Positions 45,263 to 57,106 of a DNA stretch of 64,000 nucleotides are shown piece after piece. The stretch is from Tetrapyrgos nigripes. Its lineage: Eukaryota > Basidiomycota > Agaricomycetes > Agaricales > Campanellaceae. How positions within the stretch are numbered: the first letter of the stretch is position 1; each line of letters opens with the position of its first letter. The stretch covers positions 1 to 64,000 of the forward strand of contig JAACJM010000040.1 in the NCBI GenBank assembly GCA_013368315.1, written 5' to 3'. Both the position numbers and the translations under genes were made by a program. Under the pieces are notes generated by a model. The model did not search any database. It was not told the origin of the DNA and saw only the letters and a program-made list of their open reading frames with translations.

Positions 45263-46913
45263 TTTTCGGGGGTGCACTGTGTGTTACAATCTATTAGGAC
45301 CTTTGATGTATAGATTACAATCGCAATGAGAATAATGTCAGTCTTTATGAGGAACACGCGTTGTTTTGCCCGACAATAAGTAGCCATGAAGATGGCAAGA
45401 GGAGGAAAATAAGGAAGAATAAGGCGATGTAAGTCAAAAACTTCTCTCAAAAATCAACCAGTAGCCACACCGTTGCTGAAGTTGGTTCGAGCGGTAAGTA
45501 TAATCCTGAAGATGTCTGTCGACCTGCGCCATGATAGGATTCAACCACTTGAATCAGACTGGCAGACTCCGAGTCAGGCGAAGAAAACAGAACATGAAGC
45601 TTGAAGCACCCGGTATTACACTGGACTAGTGGGTTTCGTATTACGCCGACTCGAGTTCAGTATGACTCTCTTGGATATCACAGGTACCATAGGATGCAAG
45701 TAAGTACTTCCGCTTGCTAGAACGTGCTGGCACCTTCTTCGAACGCCCACAGAATGGTTTGCACGTATGAGAACGTTCGCAGGAAGTCCGGAATGGCAGG
45801 TACTGTGGCAGAACTTACTGTGAGCATCACGATTCACAAGAACACCTGAATTTGAAGAAGGGGTGGTGGCACTGGGCAGATGGCGACAAAAAAGGAAATA
45901 AGAAGCACGATGCACGCAATTATGTATCGACATTACAAAAAGGATGGCCTGAAACGTGCTTCAACTTGTTCCGAGTGAGCCACGTCCAAGTACTTACTAC
46001 AGACCTAACTGCTACATGAAGTCGATGGCAGTGCTGCTGGCAACCTCATTGAGAATAGGTCTCGTACCTAGATTCAGTGACTTTTACGCAGCGTTCTCAG
46101 TGCCTGTTCGGACTGCAAGTAAATTGTGAGTACTATAACGGACTTTGCAAGTTCTTGTATCATGATGTAGTAGGTAGGCTGCACTTAGTTAGGCTATGCA
46201 CTTGGTATTCCAGAATTAACCTCTTTGCTTGAATTTATAGCTATTCCCAGTGGTGCCTCATTAGAATTTGGGGTTCTTTCGCTAGCTTTAGAGCGGCGGT
46301 CTTATTATAGAGAAGCTTCTTTAGAATCCACTCACCATTGACGAGTCACGACTCATGTGTGTAGGAACTTCAAGGAGGGGATGAAGGGGAATGGGCTCAT
46401 CGTAAGATGTTTCAAGCTTTGGGTTAGTGACAGTAGGTTCGATGACCCATAAGACTAGTCGAATTGATGGAGAAGGCCTGGTTGGCAGTGGTTGGTTTAA
46501 GCCCAGGCCTATTAGACAAGCCGGGGTTCAATTGCAAGCTTCGCGAAGTAACGCGAACCACGAGTAACAATGATTTGCCCTGACAGTGAATCTGATTCAG
46601 CATCGCTGCGGCGTGCAGTGTTGGCTCAGAGCAAACCACAGCGACAGATGAAACGCAAGAGCAAGCAATTGCAAGCAGCGCTCACAGCGGAAGAACAGAA
46701 AGAAAAACGACCCCGCCCAAGTCGTGGACCATGCCGTGTAATAAACACCTCCCGGAAGTTGGAACTTCCGACCCGCAGATAAATCAACTGTTTTTTGTCT
46801 CAGTTGTTCGACTCAACGTCCTAAATTTACCCTCGACGTAATAACATCCAATATGGTATACACGGTATTCCCCTCCCAACTCGCTTCTAGCTCAACTCCA
46901 GCTCAACTCCAGC
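45263..46913. other. Intergenic; one small doubtful ORF
   Basis: No supported gene over 1.6 kb. A 70-codon frame from ATG 46570 to 46782 is basic and Lys/Gln/Arg-rich, and contains RGPCRVIN encoded by the word shared with 23488-23510. It may be a fragment of a repeated element rather than a gene. AGCTCAACTCC is repeated three times at about 46889-46920, overlapping the end of the neighbouring gene. Confidence 0.4.
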
Positions 46914-48376
46914 TCAACTCATCCACAACAAAAGCACCATCATCTGCGACACGATAGAAAACCACCAAGCACGATATAGAGCTCTCCATCCCTCGTGTTC
47001 GACAATCCGATGATAACAGTCGAGGAAGCCGAAGTAGGGGATTGTGGAGGGATTTATTCTGATCATTGATGAATGCGAAATTCCAGGCAGAATCAAGACG
47101 TAGTAAGTGAATCGTTGAATGACAAGGAACGGAACGAGCGAGCCTGAATAGAAATACGTGTACTCACCTAACAACCTCCCCCTCATGCTCCTCCAACCCA
47201 TAACTCTCCGCCTCCTCACTCTCCGCACTCTGATCGCTTTCATGGTCATCAATCCAATTCCTCTGAACTGCCAACCTCGTATTGATCACTCTCAGTGGCG
47301 TGAGTAGGACCGTATACGCGAAGAATCCGAGCAGTAGTGAGCATATCCCAAAGGCGAGTAGAAAGGAGACTACACGAGGGGATTCCATGATGTCTATGCT
47401 CCGGCTTTTGTTCTTGTCATTTATGTCGACTAGGCGATTCTGAGCCTGATCGGAGTATGAAGGGGACATTTTGGGAGACAGAGAGGGAGGTTCTTGCATC
47501 CACTGACCCCAGACGAGACGTCCAAGGATGAAAGAAATTCGTATAATGACGAATTCTGTCGTAAACTTTAGAATCGTTGCGAAGAAAAGCCCTGGAGTGA
47601 AATAAATAATCCAAGGCGCTTTTCTTTCAGATGGCGTGAAGAGGAGACGAAGGGCGCGGAATGGGTTTGGAGTCCAGGGTATGATGTAGGGAGTTAAGGT
47701 TGATCTGGAATTAAGATTGTTGAGGGAAAGGGTGAAGGAATGGAAGGAAGATGGAAAAGGGTAAGTGAATAGGCGCTCTGAATGGATAATATCGTACTAT
47801 GTACTCACCGCACGAGGACGATTTGAGCAGGAATGTCGATCATGGCTGAGATGAGTATGAAAAATGGGCTTTCGATGAGACTGATTTGAGGTGCTACCAT
47901 GACCACCAAGGGGAATGTAGGATGCACTTTGACGAGCATGAGACATCCACGAAAGACTAAGATTCCAAGGATGGTCGGAACTGCATGGCCTAAGTGAGAA
48001 GATAGCAAACATGAAAAAATTGTACGCACTAACTCCTTTGAAAAGCCCGGCCCATCCCTTCAGAACAGCCCTCAACGCGTTTGTCTTTGGTGAGACAAAG
48101 ATCGCTCACCTGTATCTCATAGGTCCTCCGTAGGACCCTCAACCCTCCCAATCCATAACTTGCTGAGGTCCGACAAGCATGAGCCCGATACCGAAGGACA
48201 GCGCCCGATAAAGGAACGATGGCTGCGTGAACTGTCGCGCTAAAGAGTAGAAGGGATAATTTCTGATTCATAGATGAGAGTCCGCAGCACAACTCAAAAC
48301 GAGATATATACCTCTCGGAAGCGCGGTACTGAATGGCCATAACGCGATTCTTTGAAATTGGTGGTCTAATAATCAT
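46914..48376 (-). CDS. Mitochondrial-carrier-like membrane protein
   Basis: Start placed at ATG 48376 (an internal ATG at 48340 is possible). The exons code for LSLLLFSATVHAAIVPLSGAV with RYRAHA, GWAGLFKG, VAPQISLIESPFFILISAMI, VVSFLLAFGICSLLLGF, then TPLRVINTRLAVQRNW, an acidic Ser/Glu linker, and YFGFLDCYHRIVEHEGWRAL ending at TGA 46914. The pairs 'P-x-x-VLxxRxR...GWAGLFKG' and 'PLRVINTRLAVQR...EGWRALYRAWW' echo Solcar repeats, but the PX[DE]XX[KR] signature is degenerate. It resembles Ugo1/SLC25A46-type outer-membrane carriers more than substrate transporters. Internal exon borders are approximate. Confidence 0.6.
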
Positions 48377-49984
48377 ATAAATGCACGGGTCCTCGTCAAC
48401 GCGGGTAAGGGCGCCCTATCGATTCCAGCACTGCCGACGAAGGCCGTTAAATATCATCACACTAGCTTGAGATTTGTAGACTCGCCTATTATTTCCGTCC
48501 TTTCCGCTTGGAAATCATTGCCTCCAAAGCAATCCCGAACTGCATCTTCAAGTGCTGGTTCGTGGAAGATGCAGATGATGATAAAAATAGGGGCTACATA
48601 GCACGTGACCTACGCAACGACCTGTGCAACGCAGCACTCTTTCTGGAAAACCCATTTCTACTACCAAAAAATAGAGGTTATGTTAGCTCGAGGTTTTGTG
48701 CTCACTCGTGAAGACGGAGGTTATGATCTCGAGGTCATCAAAGACAGGAAGGGAGAGCTCAGAGTATGCGTCTGTGCACACACCTTGAGGCTTTCGTGCA
48801 TTCTGGAGGAGAGTCGCTATTTCTTCAAGAAAACTGCGGAGTAGGATGTATCGACGTGGCTGCGAATCCGGGACGCATGCAAGATCGCCTTCGTGATTTG
48901 ATCTCTCTCCATGTCGCCAGATGAAAAGACCATGGTATAGATCTCCGTATACAAGCTTTTGGTGTTGAGTATCGAAGGAGGGTGATCGGGTATGCCACGA
49001 GGAAGTACTGGACAAGAATAATGATCCAGGTGCTGCTACTAGAACGTTCGCGTTGGCGTCGCCGCGTCACCGAGAGGACATCCATGTACTTGCAGGGACT
49101 GACGGGCTCGTACGATGGTCTGGATCAACTTGAGCTACCGCCATCCCTCTGAAGTACAGAATTATGCTAATGGAGTCACTGTTTTGAATGACTTGTCGTC
49201 TAATGCTCCCAAACTCCACGAACTGAAGCTACTAGTACTAAAGTTTTAAGATTATCACCAGGAGCCGTTTAATTTTATGCCTTACAGGCTTCACCAGTTG
49301 ATATCAGTTACCTTCGACGGTAGGGCCGTAGGCTCCGTCCTGGACCCACGTCCACGAAATCATTCATACCCTTCCGTCCCCTAAACACTTTTCCGTCATT
49401 TTTGGATATCCTCGCGCTGGCTCGGATCCAAATGTAGTAGAAAGCATCCTACCCAACGGCAGATCCGGGATCCTCTTTCTCAAAATCGCTCTCTATCACA
49501 TCCGAGTGGTTTCAGCGCTCTTGGTTACTCTCTCACTTTGCCTTCCCTTACGGACCCGGATCTTAATTTATTCTCATTGGGAGATGGACTCGCTCCAAGG
49601 GGCCGGGCACAACCAGATGCTTGGTCTCAAGACCATGTTCCAGCAATCATCTTAGCTCCAGTCACTAACAGTCGCCTGCGGCAATCTATTCACCACCAAA
49701 AGGTTGTTGGACTTCTTGTCCTGGGTGCCGACACTTAACAGCTTATCCCTTGATGCAGACTGTCACTTCCTGGAAACCTGAGAAGAAGACCTTCGTAAAC
49801 GATTTCTCACATAAATCGTGGCAGACCGTATTCGCAAAACGAAAGTCAAGAATAGCCGAGGAGAATGCTTTTGCAGTGACCCGACGTCACAGATGCTTCA
49901 TGACGCAACGCTGACTACCCGCTCGAGGTAACTGGTAGCTAGGACATCAAAGTCCTGGTAACTCCTCAACATTGAGGACAAGGT
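48377..49984. other. Intergenic with possible F-box/LRR remnants
   Basis: No intact gene. On the + strand, scattered LRR-like pieces appear (YDGLDQLELPPSL near 49110, NDLSSNAPKLHELKLLVL near 49190, LPSLTDPDLNLFSLGDGL near 49540), separated by stops. They hint at a dead F-box/LRR gene like the one at 54561-56516, but the evidence is thin. Confidence 0.3.
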
Positions 49985-51964
49985 CTATTCCAGTCTTTCT
50001 GTAGCTGTTACGTGCAAAATGTCCTCGTTATACAAGGGAACGAAGTAATCTTTGACCTTCCAGGGAGATCTGCAAGAGAAACAATAAAGATTGTTGGAGT
50101 CAGAACGGGGCTATAGAAGGAGCATCAAGGAGGCTACAAACTTGACATCAACCGTAGGACTCAAATCCAACCTTCTGAATATGCTCCCCATTATCAAGTA
50201 CATCTCACACCAGGCTAAACTGACAATCGTAGTTACCGAGGAGAAAGGGTTAAGCTCATGTTATAAGGGGTCGAGAAAACCAAGGGAAATAAGAACTTAC
50301 TTTATACCAATGCAACTTCTAGGGCCTTTGCCAAACGCTACGAGATACTTTTCAAGACTCCGAGAGTCAGGTTGTAACCAGCGTTCTGGGTAAAAACGCT
50401 CTGGTTCCGGGAATATATCGGGATTGAGGTGAACAAAGCTATTGGCTATTGCAACCGAGGTCTGTGATGAAACCATCAGTACATCGAAGTGAAGGTTTAA
50501 TAGCAAATAAGCAACACGTACTCCTTCAGGAACAAACTGACCAGCAATAGTCGCTCCACCAGCCCCAACGATTCTAGTCAACGGTGATGTAGTCCCATGC
50601 GACAGTCGCAGACTCTCCTTAATGACAGCTGTCTGACAGTGAAAAGGCAAGTCAGAAACGCCATCATGGCGTTAGACTGTAGAAGTAAGAAGAGCATTTG
50701 GACGTACGAGGTAAGATAACTTCTCTAGATCCTCGAATTTCGGTTGAGTATTTTTGTCGGGCCACGAGTCATCCAGCTCATTTACCAGTTTGGTCAATAT
50801 CCTCGGATTTGCCAAGATACAACGACAGCCGATAACGCAAGCGTTCCCTACGTTGTCACTTCCTGCGAGACGAAGAAGGAGGCCTTCGTCCACAAGCCAC
50901 TTTTTTGTAACGGAATGAGATCTGCGCTTGGCGGCATGCTCGCCACTGCGTGAGCCTTCCAAGAGTGTATGGAATATGGTGCGATGTGGGAAATCTGTAG
51001 TGTCGGGTTCCAAAAGAATTTTGTCTACCATCGTCTCTACATCTTTCATTTGCCCTACGACGGATTTGAGGGACGGATTGAGGACTGGCGCCAACCATTC
51101 TGGCATATTCCTCACGATAAACTTGACCACGCGAAAATGCTTGGCCAGGGGAATATAGAAGATGGTAAAATCCATTCCATAGAGGATGTTATGGTGGAAT
51201 CCAGGGTAGTGAACAGCGTCGACGGATTCTGCGAAGCAGTAGGTGGTTATGATGTCAAAGGTGGTCGACCGCAGTGCTCGATACAGATTTGCTGGGGTCT
51301 GATTAGGCCCGTGATTTCGTGTGAGCTGGTTGATCAGTTGATCCACCTAGAAATGGCTATTGGTGAGCTTGTTTTCAACCTATCCAATTTTACTGATAGA
51401 TACACGTACGATTGACTTAATTGTACCCTCCACCTGTGTCTGTACAGCCTGCTTGGAAAAAAAAGGGGCAATTAAAGGCCTTCTGGCGGAGACTTCACGT
51501 GGGTCTGTTTGCGGAAAGATGGAGTCGACTTGTGGAAACGAATCATATAAATTTGGGTCCTTGGTACATTTCGACGTCGCAGAGTAGATGTCTCCATATG
51601 CCCGAGGGTTGCTGAAATGAAGCTATGGCACCACCTTTAAGCTTAGAGGTTAAAAGATAGACTATGGTACGTACCTCGTTCGGAGCCACTCTAACCACAG
51701 GTCCTAAAAGCACCTGAATCAGTCACTTGGTCGTTGAATAGGAAAAAGCCACTCACCATACATTTGATGCAATTTTTGGAGTTGCTCAATCCAGGCACCA
51801 CCCTTGACAACATCGTAATAGGCCATATAGTACCGCGTCCATCGCGCCAACCTTGGACCACAAAACCGATTCAAAGGGTGAAAACAATGGTGAAAAACAG
51901 CGCGGGTGGCGAGAATCAAGAGAAAAAAGGCCAAGAAAAGACAGATACAGAGCGATGAGTACAT
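49985..51964 (-). CDS. Cytochrome P450, third copy (P450-C)
   Basis: ATG 51964 gives an anchor length like its relatives (an upstream ATG at 52009 is in frame). Order: membrane anchor (CICLFLAFFLLILATRAVF), NRFCGP hinge, PRAYGDIYS, helix C ARRPLIAPFFSKQAV, I-helix LAGSDNVGNA, ESLRLSH, PERFYPERW, heme loop FGKGPRSCIG, and a last exon SPWKVKDYFVPLYNED stopping at 49985. The heme and EXXR motifs are intact. The I-helix has Asn in place of the usual Thr after AGSD, which may alter proton delivery. More diverged from the other two copies than they are from each other, so it represents an older duplication. Substrate unknown. Confidence 0.85.
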
Positions 51965-52571
51965 CGACCCAAGGGCGACCGGGACGCTATGGCGAATTGC
52001 TAACACCACTTCGACTTTTAACGCTTTGTCTTTGACAGTGGCGCTAGTTAGGAAGCGGTTGGCCTCACTAACACTGCAATGAAAGTGTTGATGATCTAAG
52101 CATTAGTACTCGGGGAGAACGATAGGCGATGGAAGGAATGACACTTACTTACGCTTCCGAGTCCTTTTCCAAATGCGATCATTTCGAGGTGAAAAGCTAT
52201 GGCTCGGCTATTTTTCGCGCTATCTCTGGCTGCCTCCAGACGGACGAGATATAGCTGCACAGTTGCCCGCGGGAGCTGACTATCAAAAACGATTTGACAA
52301 AGGTTACCATCATCGATGTTGGTTGGCAAACCTGGCAGAGATGTACCTTCCAGTGCACTTTCTAGGGCTAGATGACCTTGACAGCCAATTGAAAAACTAG
52401 ATCAACCGCGCAAAGCTAGTAGTAGAACATGACAATCTTGGCACTTGAAGTTGGAGGAAACAATCGTAGCCGACGCGTGATACATCCGAACGAACATCAC
52501 ACGCGTGACATGTGACAACCGCGTTTCCCTCCAATTCATCCAGTCGCGACTCGCGTCTTGCAGAAATCAGT
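51965..52571. other. Divergent intergenic region
   Basis: Promoters of P450-C and NSE3. The short minus-strand frame at 52329-52096 is not supported. Confidence 0.4.
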
Positions 52572-53949
52572 ATGGCTCGTGCAGCTACTCGGTCTCAAAG
52601 AACTCCAAAGGCTTCTCAATCGCAACCCAGACCTAGTCAGAGCCAGCGCAGAGTTGACTCGGACGACGAAGAGATGGAAGACGCCCGCAGCGACGATGCC
52701 ATGGATGTCGACGGGCAAGAGGAAGGCAGCGGCGACGCGGTATGTCTCTTTTTACCTTTTCTTATGATTTCTGTAGCTCTGTTTAGGATACAAAACGCAA
52801 AGCTAGTGCACTCGTCCGTCTGGCTTTGTTCACCGAACATAAACGTGCGGCATTGCGCCGCGAAGACATTAATAAAAAAGGTATTTTCTCAGTCAATGAT
52901 CCTTTATCTCGTATGTTGAGACTGCTATAGTCATGGGCTCCAATTCACGCTCTTTCCAACGCGTCTTTGAAGCTGCACAGGCTATCCTGAGACAAACCTT
53001 TGGTATGGAGTTGGTCGAGCTGCAATCCAAAGCCGCATTAGAGAAGGAACGAGCAGGGATCGACGAAGAAGCGTTGGAAGAAAACCGCAAGGCCACCGCA
53101 ACGAAGAAGAAGGGTCAGTTCCTACTCTGCTGTCCTACCAACATTTGGTTCTAACTACGCCCACAGCAACGGTAGCTGGTTCAAAAACCTACATCTTGCG
53201 ATCAACACTCGATCCACTCATCGTCGAGCATGCGTCTCAATCCCAACTCGAGATCCTAGATCAGGAGCATACAGATCGAGATGAAGAGGACGAGAACGAG
53301 ACTCTACCTCAAGCCTATGGCAGCATTCTTTCATGGAGCACTTGCGACCAACTTGAACCCATTGGTATTCTCTATGTCATCCTAACACTCATCCTCGTCA
53401 GTGGTAGAGTGATCAGTGATTGTAAGTCCCCAAACCTTCATTGCACCCCTCCAAACGGAAACTAACAACGCTGTTCCCCCAAAAGCCGAACTCCGCTCCC
53501 ACCTCAAACGCCTCCACCTCTCCAGCGACGCAGGTGTCAACTTTGACGTCAAATCCACCACGCCCAACAACACCCAAGACCTCGATCAATTCCTCGGTAT
53601 CCTCCAACGTCAAGGGTATATCGAACAGCACACTGTAGGCGAAGTTAAGAAGGGAAAAGGTGGAGGTGGAAAACGAGTGAGGTCTCAAGCTGATAATGAT
53701 AGTGGGATCAAGTATGAATGGCGTTGGGGTGTTAGAGCGTATAGTGAGGTTGGGGAGAAGGGGATTGCGCAGTTTGCGGCTGAGTTTATGGTGACGAGGG
53801 AACATGAAGAGGATGAGGATGAGGATGAGGGTCAGGGTGCTAGGAACAGGAACAGGAATCGCAGGGGACCTAATCCTCATGAGCAAGTCGAGAAGATGTT
53901 GGGGGCTATTGAGAAGGCTGCTGGGAGTGAATTGGTCGAGCTCAAGTAG
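52572..53949 (+). CDS. NSE3: SMC5/6 complex subunit Nse3 (MAGE domain)
   Basis: ATG 52572 (in-frame codons upstream lack an ATG). Five exons. The disordered N-terminus has QSQPRPSQSQRRVDSDDEE. The MAGE/WH-A part follows: DTKRKASALVRLALFTEHKR, SFQRVFEAAQAILRQTFGME, then SKTYILRSTLDPLIVEHA. The WH-B part reads ILYVILTLILVSGRVISD, SELRSHLKRLHLS and YEWRWGVRAYSEVGEKGIAQ. The C-terminus is acidic then basic, ending in an Nse4/Nse1-binding-type helix. Nse3 with Nse1 and Nse4 forms the SMC5/6 subcomplex in DNA repair and binds DNA through its winged helices. About 340 residues, normal for fungal Nse3. Confidence 0.9.
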
Positions 53950-54560
53950 AATTTGATCGATAAGAGCTAGGAAACGACCAGTCATTGGCATCTACATACT
54001 GCTGTTCTTCTTTTCTTGCACATTCTACTTGTACATTTAGTTGCTACTTTACGATTCATACATACGTACATTTTGATTTTTGGTGACTAAAAAACGCAGA
54101 CGTCTGGTCTGTTTTCTGTAGAGAAAATATCTATAACCAGCTTGATTCCATATCTAGCTATGTGTAGATATATTGATAAGTGTACAGAACGGAAGACAGT
54201 CATATGCATTGTGTTGTAACATTGGAAGGGAACGGTGCAAGACTATGGCAGTGAGGATGAAGGAGCCTGGAAGAGTGTGACGGAAAGCAGTAGCCAAAGC
54301 CGACATATATTACAGAAAGAATTATCAGAAGAGTCACTGGAGTCAAGAAGAAAAGATTTGAGAATCTGGATAAATTATTCCGCCAGCATTAAAAGCCGCA
54401 TCGACCGAGAGGTTTTAACGAGGGTCGGTGTTGGTCTAAATTTCCATATACACCGATAACACAGCCAAGGTTGCTTATGCATCCTCGCTCTGGTCTTCAA
54501 CTTCGACTTTATCTTCGCCTCTTCTCATCTCTGCCTCGCCATGCCTCTTCCTGCAAAGCT
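53950..54560. other. Convergent 3' spacer
   Basis: AT-rich, containing the 3' ends of NSE3 and the F-box gene; no gene seen. Confidence 0.4.
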
Positions 54561-56516
54561 TTAAAACCACCTATCAAACGGCGACCGATGTCTCCGTGTA
54601 TCACCATTCGGCAAACCCGTGTAAGGCGAATCCCTCCCCAACCTCTGCCTCTCCTGTGGATAGGAAACCGAAATCTTCATCCCCTGCTGCTTCAGCATAT
54701 TAATTTGCGGCACAGCATCCTTCACCGACTTGATGTCATCCGGCTGACTGACATACAACGACACGTCCATGATGCGTAGCCTCGTGGGCGTCTCGTCGAC
54801 ATCCTCGGGGGCTTCAGCTGCACTGCTATCGGAAGCAGAAGGAGAAGCTCCATCTGCGCCAGCACCAGACTCAGACCCATTCCCTCGTTGACCCAAATTC
54901 CACCTTCCCTTCGCAAGACGAACCAGGGCACCGCCAGAGATAGGTCCACATTTATTAAGCTTTAACTTTTCAAGACGTGGACAAAGCAAAGCATCCTCAG
55001 GAGCAGACGTCTCAGGTGTGGGTGTGAGCGCCTTTAAGAGATCATCAGAAATCACCGGTCCTTCACCATCATTCATCCCATGCCCATGTAAAGTCGCTAT
55101 GGGTCCCAGATCCAGCTGGATACCTAGCATTGGCGACCGAGTCCAACGACACTCAACCATCGACAGTGACGTTAAATTAGGGGTTAGACGAAGACATTCG
55201 GTGAGACTTTCGTTGGAGATGGGAAGCTCGATATTGAGGGAAGAGAGTGTCGCTCCTGAATGTCTGAGAAGGTTAAGGAAGGGCATGGATGACATAGTGC
55301 GCATGACGTTGGGGTGTCCACAGGTGACTTGGACACCAAGATCCTTGAGGGAAGGAGCATTCAGGTAGCTGAAGAAGTCACCGAGTTCTCTTTCGGATAT
55401 ACGAGTACCGATGGTTTGGGCGGAATAGATGGCGAATTTGATCTCGAAATTACGAAGATAGGGAAGGGTGACGACTTCTTGGTCTGATGATAGTTTGATA
55501 TAAGGGATGGGGAAGCTGACGTATAGAGCACAGGATTGAAGGGATTGGCTGGTCTGACTGAGGATATAGAGTACCTGCTGGAGGGTCAGACCCTCTGGAG
55601 AGTGACAGAAGGACTTGAGAGTCAGATCTGTCAAGTTCTGCCATCGAATGGGAAGGTTGTAGGGATTATGGATGTAATTGCATAGACTGAATACGCGGAG
55701 ATTGGGTGCTTCGCGAATCAAGTCTGGGAGCGCAAAGTCTTGAGTGCGTTCTGTTGGGGGAAAAGACCAACAAAAATCTTCGCCAAAGTCGAGTTTGAGA
55801 GTGTGGAGTGAAGACAACCCTTGACCCTTTAAAGGCAGCCAAGTGTTCAGGACAGCGGAAGAGAACTTCAGATCAAGGTGTCTCCATCTAGAAGAGAACT
55901 CCCGTCGAAGAAGCGTGCGCATAAACTCCTCGTACACGGCTGGTTCGGGAGGTCGGGATGATTCTACGGTATGATGGCAAGGGTAATCGTTGTGTGTAGC
56001 GCAGAATGAGAGGGAAATAGGGAGAGTGCCGGACCTGCCCAACCAGTCGTTGACGCCCGATTTCCGCTGGTTGACAACGTTCACAATGGCCTTCTCGTTG
56101 TGGACGTAGGGGATATGGATATGAATGGCGCTCCAAAGACGGGGATCCGACAGCGCTATTTCACGCCAAGATCTGCATATCCTCGTAAGGAGTAATGGAG
56201 CTTCTGCTATGCTCCTGACCGGGTTGTGGTCTTCGGAAAGACAGTGAGAGAAGATTTCTGACATGACCTCGGCTGAGACACGACGAATTGGAGAGATTAG
56301 GGCTCGATGGGCATCCATGCGTGATAAAAGCTTATTCCGCCGATGCATGCATTTGTGCATTGTTGCCCGTAAACTGATGATGTCCTTGTCGAGGGCATCG
56401 ACGACTTCTTTGGAATCATTGAGCATGGAACTAATCAAGCGACTTTCCTCTGCCGACGCTGAATAGTTGGTATTGAGGACATGTTTGAAGGGCGTATCTC
56501 CGTTCAGGATAGACAT
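54561..56516 (-). CDS. F-box protein with LRR-like C-terminal region
   Basis: A single uninterrupted 651-codon frame, unusual here because the neighbours are intron-rich. Residues about 25-70 form a coiled coil (VVDALDKDIISLRATMHKCMHRRNKL). An F-box of the Agaricomycete type follows (SPIRRVSAEVMSEIFSHCL, then APLLLTRICRSWREIALSDP, RLWSAIHI). The rest has irregular leucine-rich pieces (LHTLKLDFGEDFCW, LTDLTLKSF, LSSLNIELPIS, LTSLSMVECRWTR), ending with RLRIMDVSLY and a basic tail. It would recruit a substrate to an SCF ubiquitin ligase; the target is unknown. This family is hugely expanded in mushrooms. Confidence 0.85.
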   Translation of the reverse strand: MSILNGDTPFKHVLNTNYSASAEESRLISSMLNDSKEVVDALDKDIISLRATMHKCMHRRNKLLSRMDAHRALISPIRRVSAEVMSEIFSHCLSEDHNPVRSIAEAPLLLTRICRSWREIALSDPRLWSAIHIHIPYVHNEKAIVNVVNQRKSGVNDWLGRSGTLPISLSFCATHNDYPCHHTVESSRPPEPAVYEEFMRTLLRREFSSRWRHLDLKFSSAVLNTWLPLKGQGLSSLHTLKLDFGEDFCWSFPPTERTQDFALPDLIREAPNLRVFSLCNYIHNPYNLPIRWQNLTDLTLKSFCHSPEGLTLQQVLYILSQTSQSLQSCALYVSFPIPYIKLSSDQEVVTLPYLRNFEIKFAIYSAQTIGTRISERELGDFFSYLNAPSLKDLGVQVTCGHPNVMRTMSSMPFLNLLRHSGATLSSLNIELPISNESLTECLRLTPNLTSLSMVECRWTRSPMLGIQLDLGPIATLHGHGMNDGEGPVISDDLLKALTPTPETSAPEDALLCPRLEKLKLNKCGPISGGALVRLAKGRWNLGQRGNGSESGAGADGASPSASDSSAAEAPEDVDETPTRLRIMDVSLYVSQPDDIKSVKDAVPQINMLKQQGMKISVSYPQERQRLGRDSPYTGLPNGDTRRHRSPFDRWF

Positions 56517-57106
56517 TTAGGCTGTCGACGAAGTGACTTGAAAGAGGGATGAGCCGGTAACCGACAAGTGACCGATTTTCACGACTGTTGGCCTTCAGCA
56601 TGGCATAGCCTAGAGCGGACGGTTTACGCACCTTTGCACCAAATGCAAGTCTAGAAAGGATCTGTCGTTGTCGTAGTGTGAAATGGACGCCAAGTGTTGG
56701 TGGTGAGAAGTGTGGGCGGCAAGCGAGCTGCGACGACTGCACTTTGCATTCCCGATCGGGAACAAGTTACACCTTTCATAATTGAACTAAGTAAAAAATC
56801 TCCGACATTCTTCTCTTATCTGAATTCCTCATGAGTTCTGATTTATAAACGTCGGATCCTCCGTATAAACAGACAGACAGGGTGGAGAAATATAACTCTT
56901 TTATGGTCCAGCGCCCCTTCGACGCTTTCTCAAGAAGCACATTGCTAGTATCTGCAGCTTTAGATGAAAATGTACTGGTGAGAATTGACTCTAATGGGCA
57001 GCCGACTCAAGGAGAAGCTAGCCAGAACCGTCGGCCGGTTATTTTTATCATTCCACTACAGTGTCTGCTAAAAAGAGTCTCCGAATCGAGAAGAATTCAT
57101 GAAGCC
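56517..57106. other. Intergenic, no gene
   Basis: F-box promoter side and 3' flank of the DUF3455 gene; short frames have no support. Confidence 0.4.

Noticed and set aside
33000..46000. A secondary-metabolite gene cluster around the P450s
   Set aside because: No terpene synthase, PKS, NRPS, or typical transporter or regulator is present; the neighbours are unrelated genes and pseudogenes.
46570..46782. 70-codon basic ORF as a real gene
   Set aside because: No upstream or downstream support; part of it is a word repeated at 23488, so it is more likely a repeat fragment.
48683..49085. Minus-strand ORFs as a gene
   Set aside because: Frames overlap and contradict each other, with no recognisable domain.
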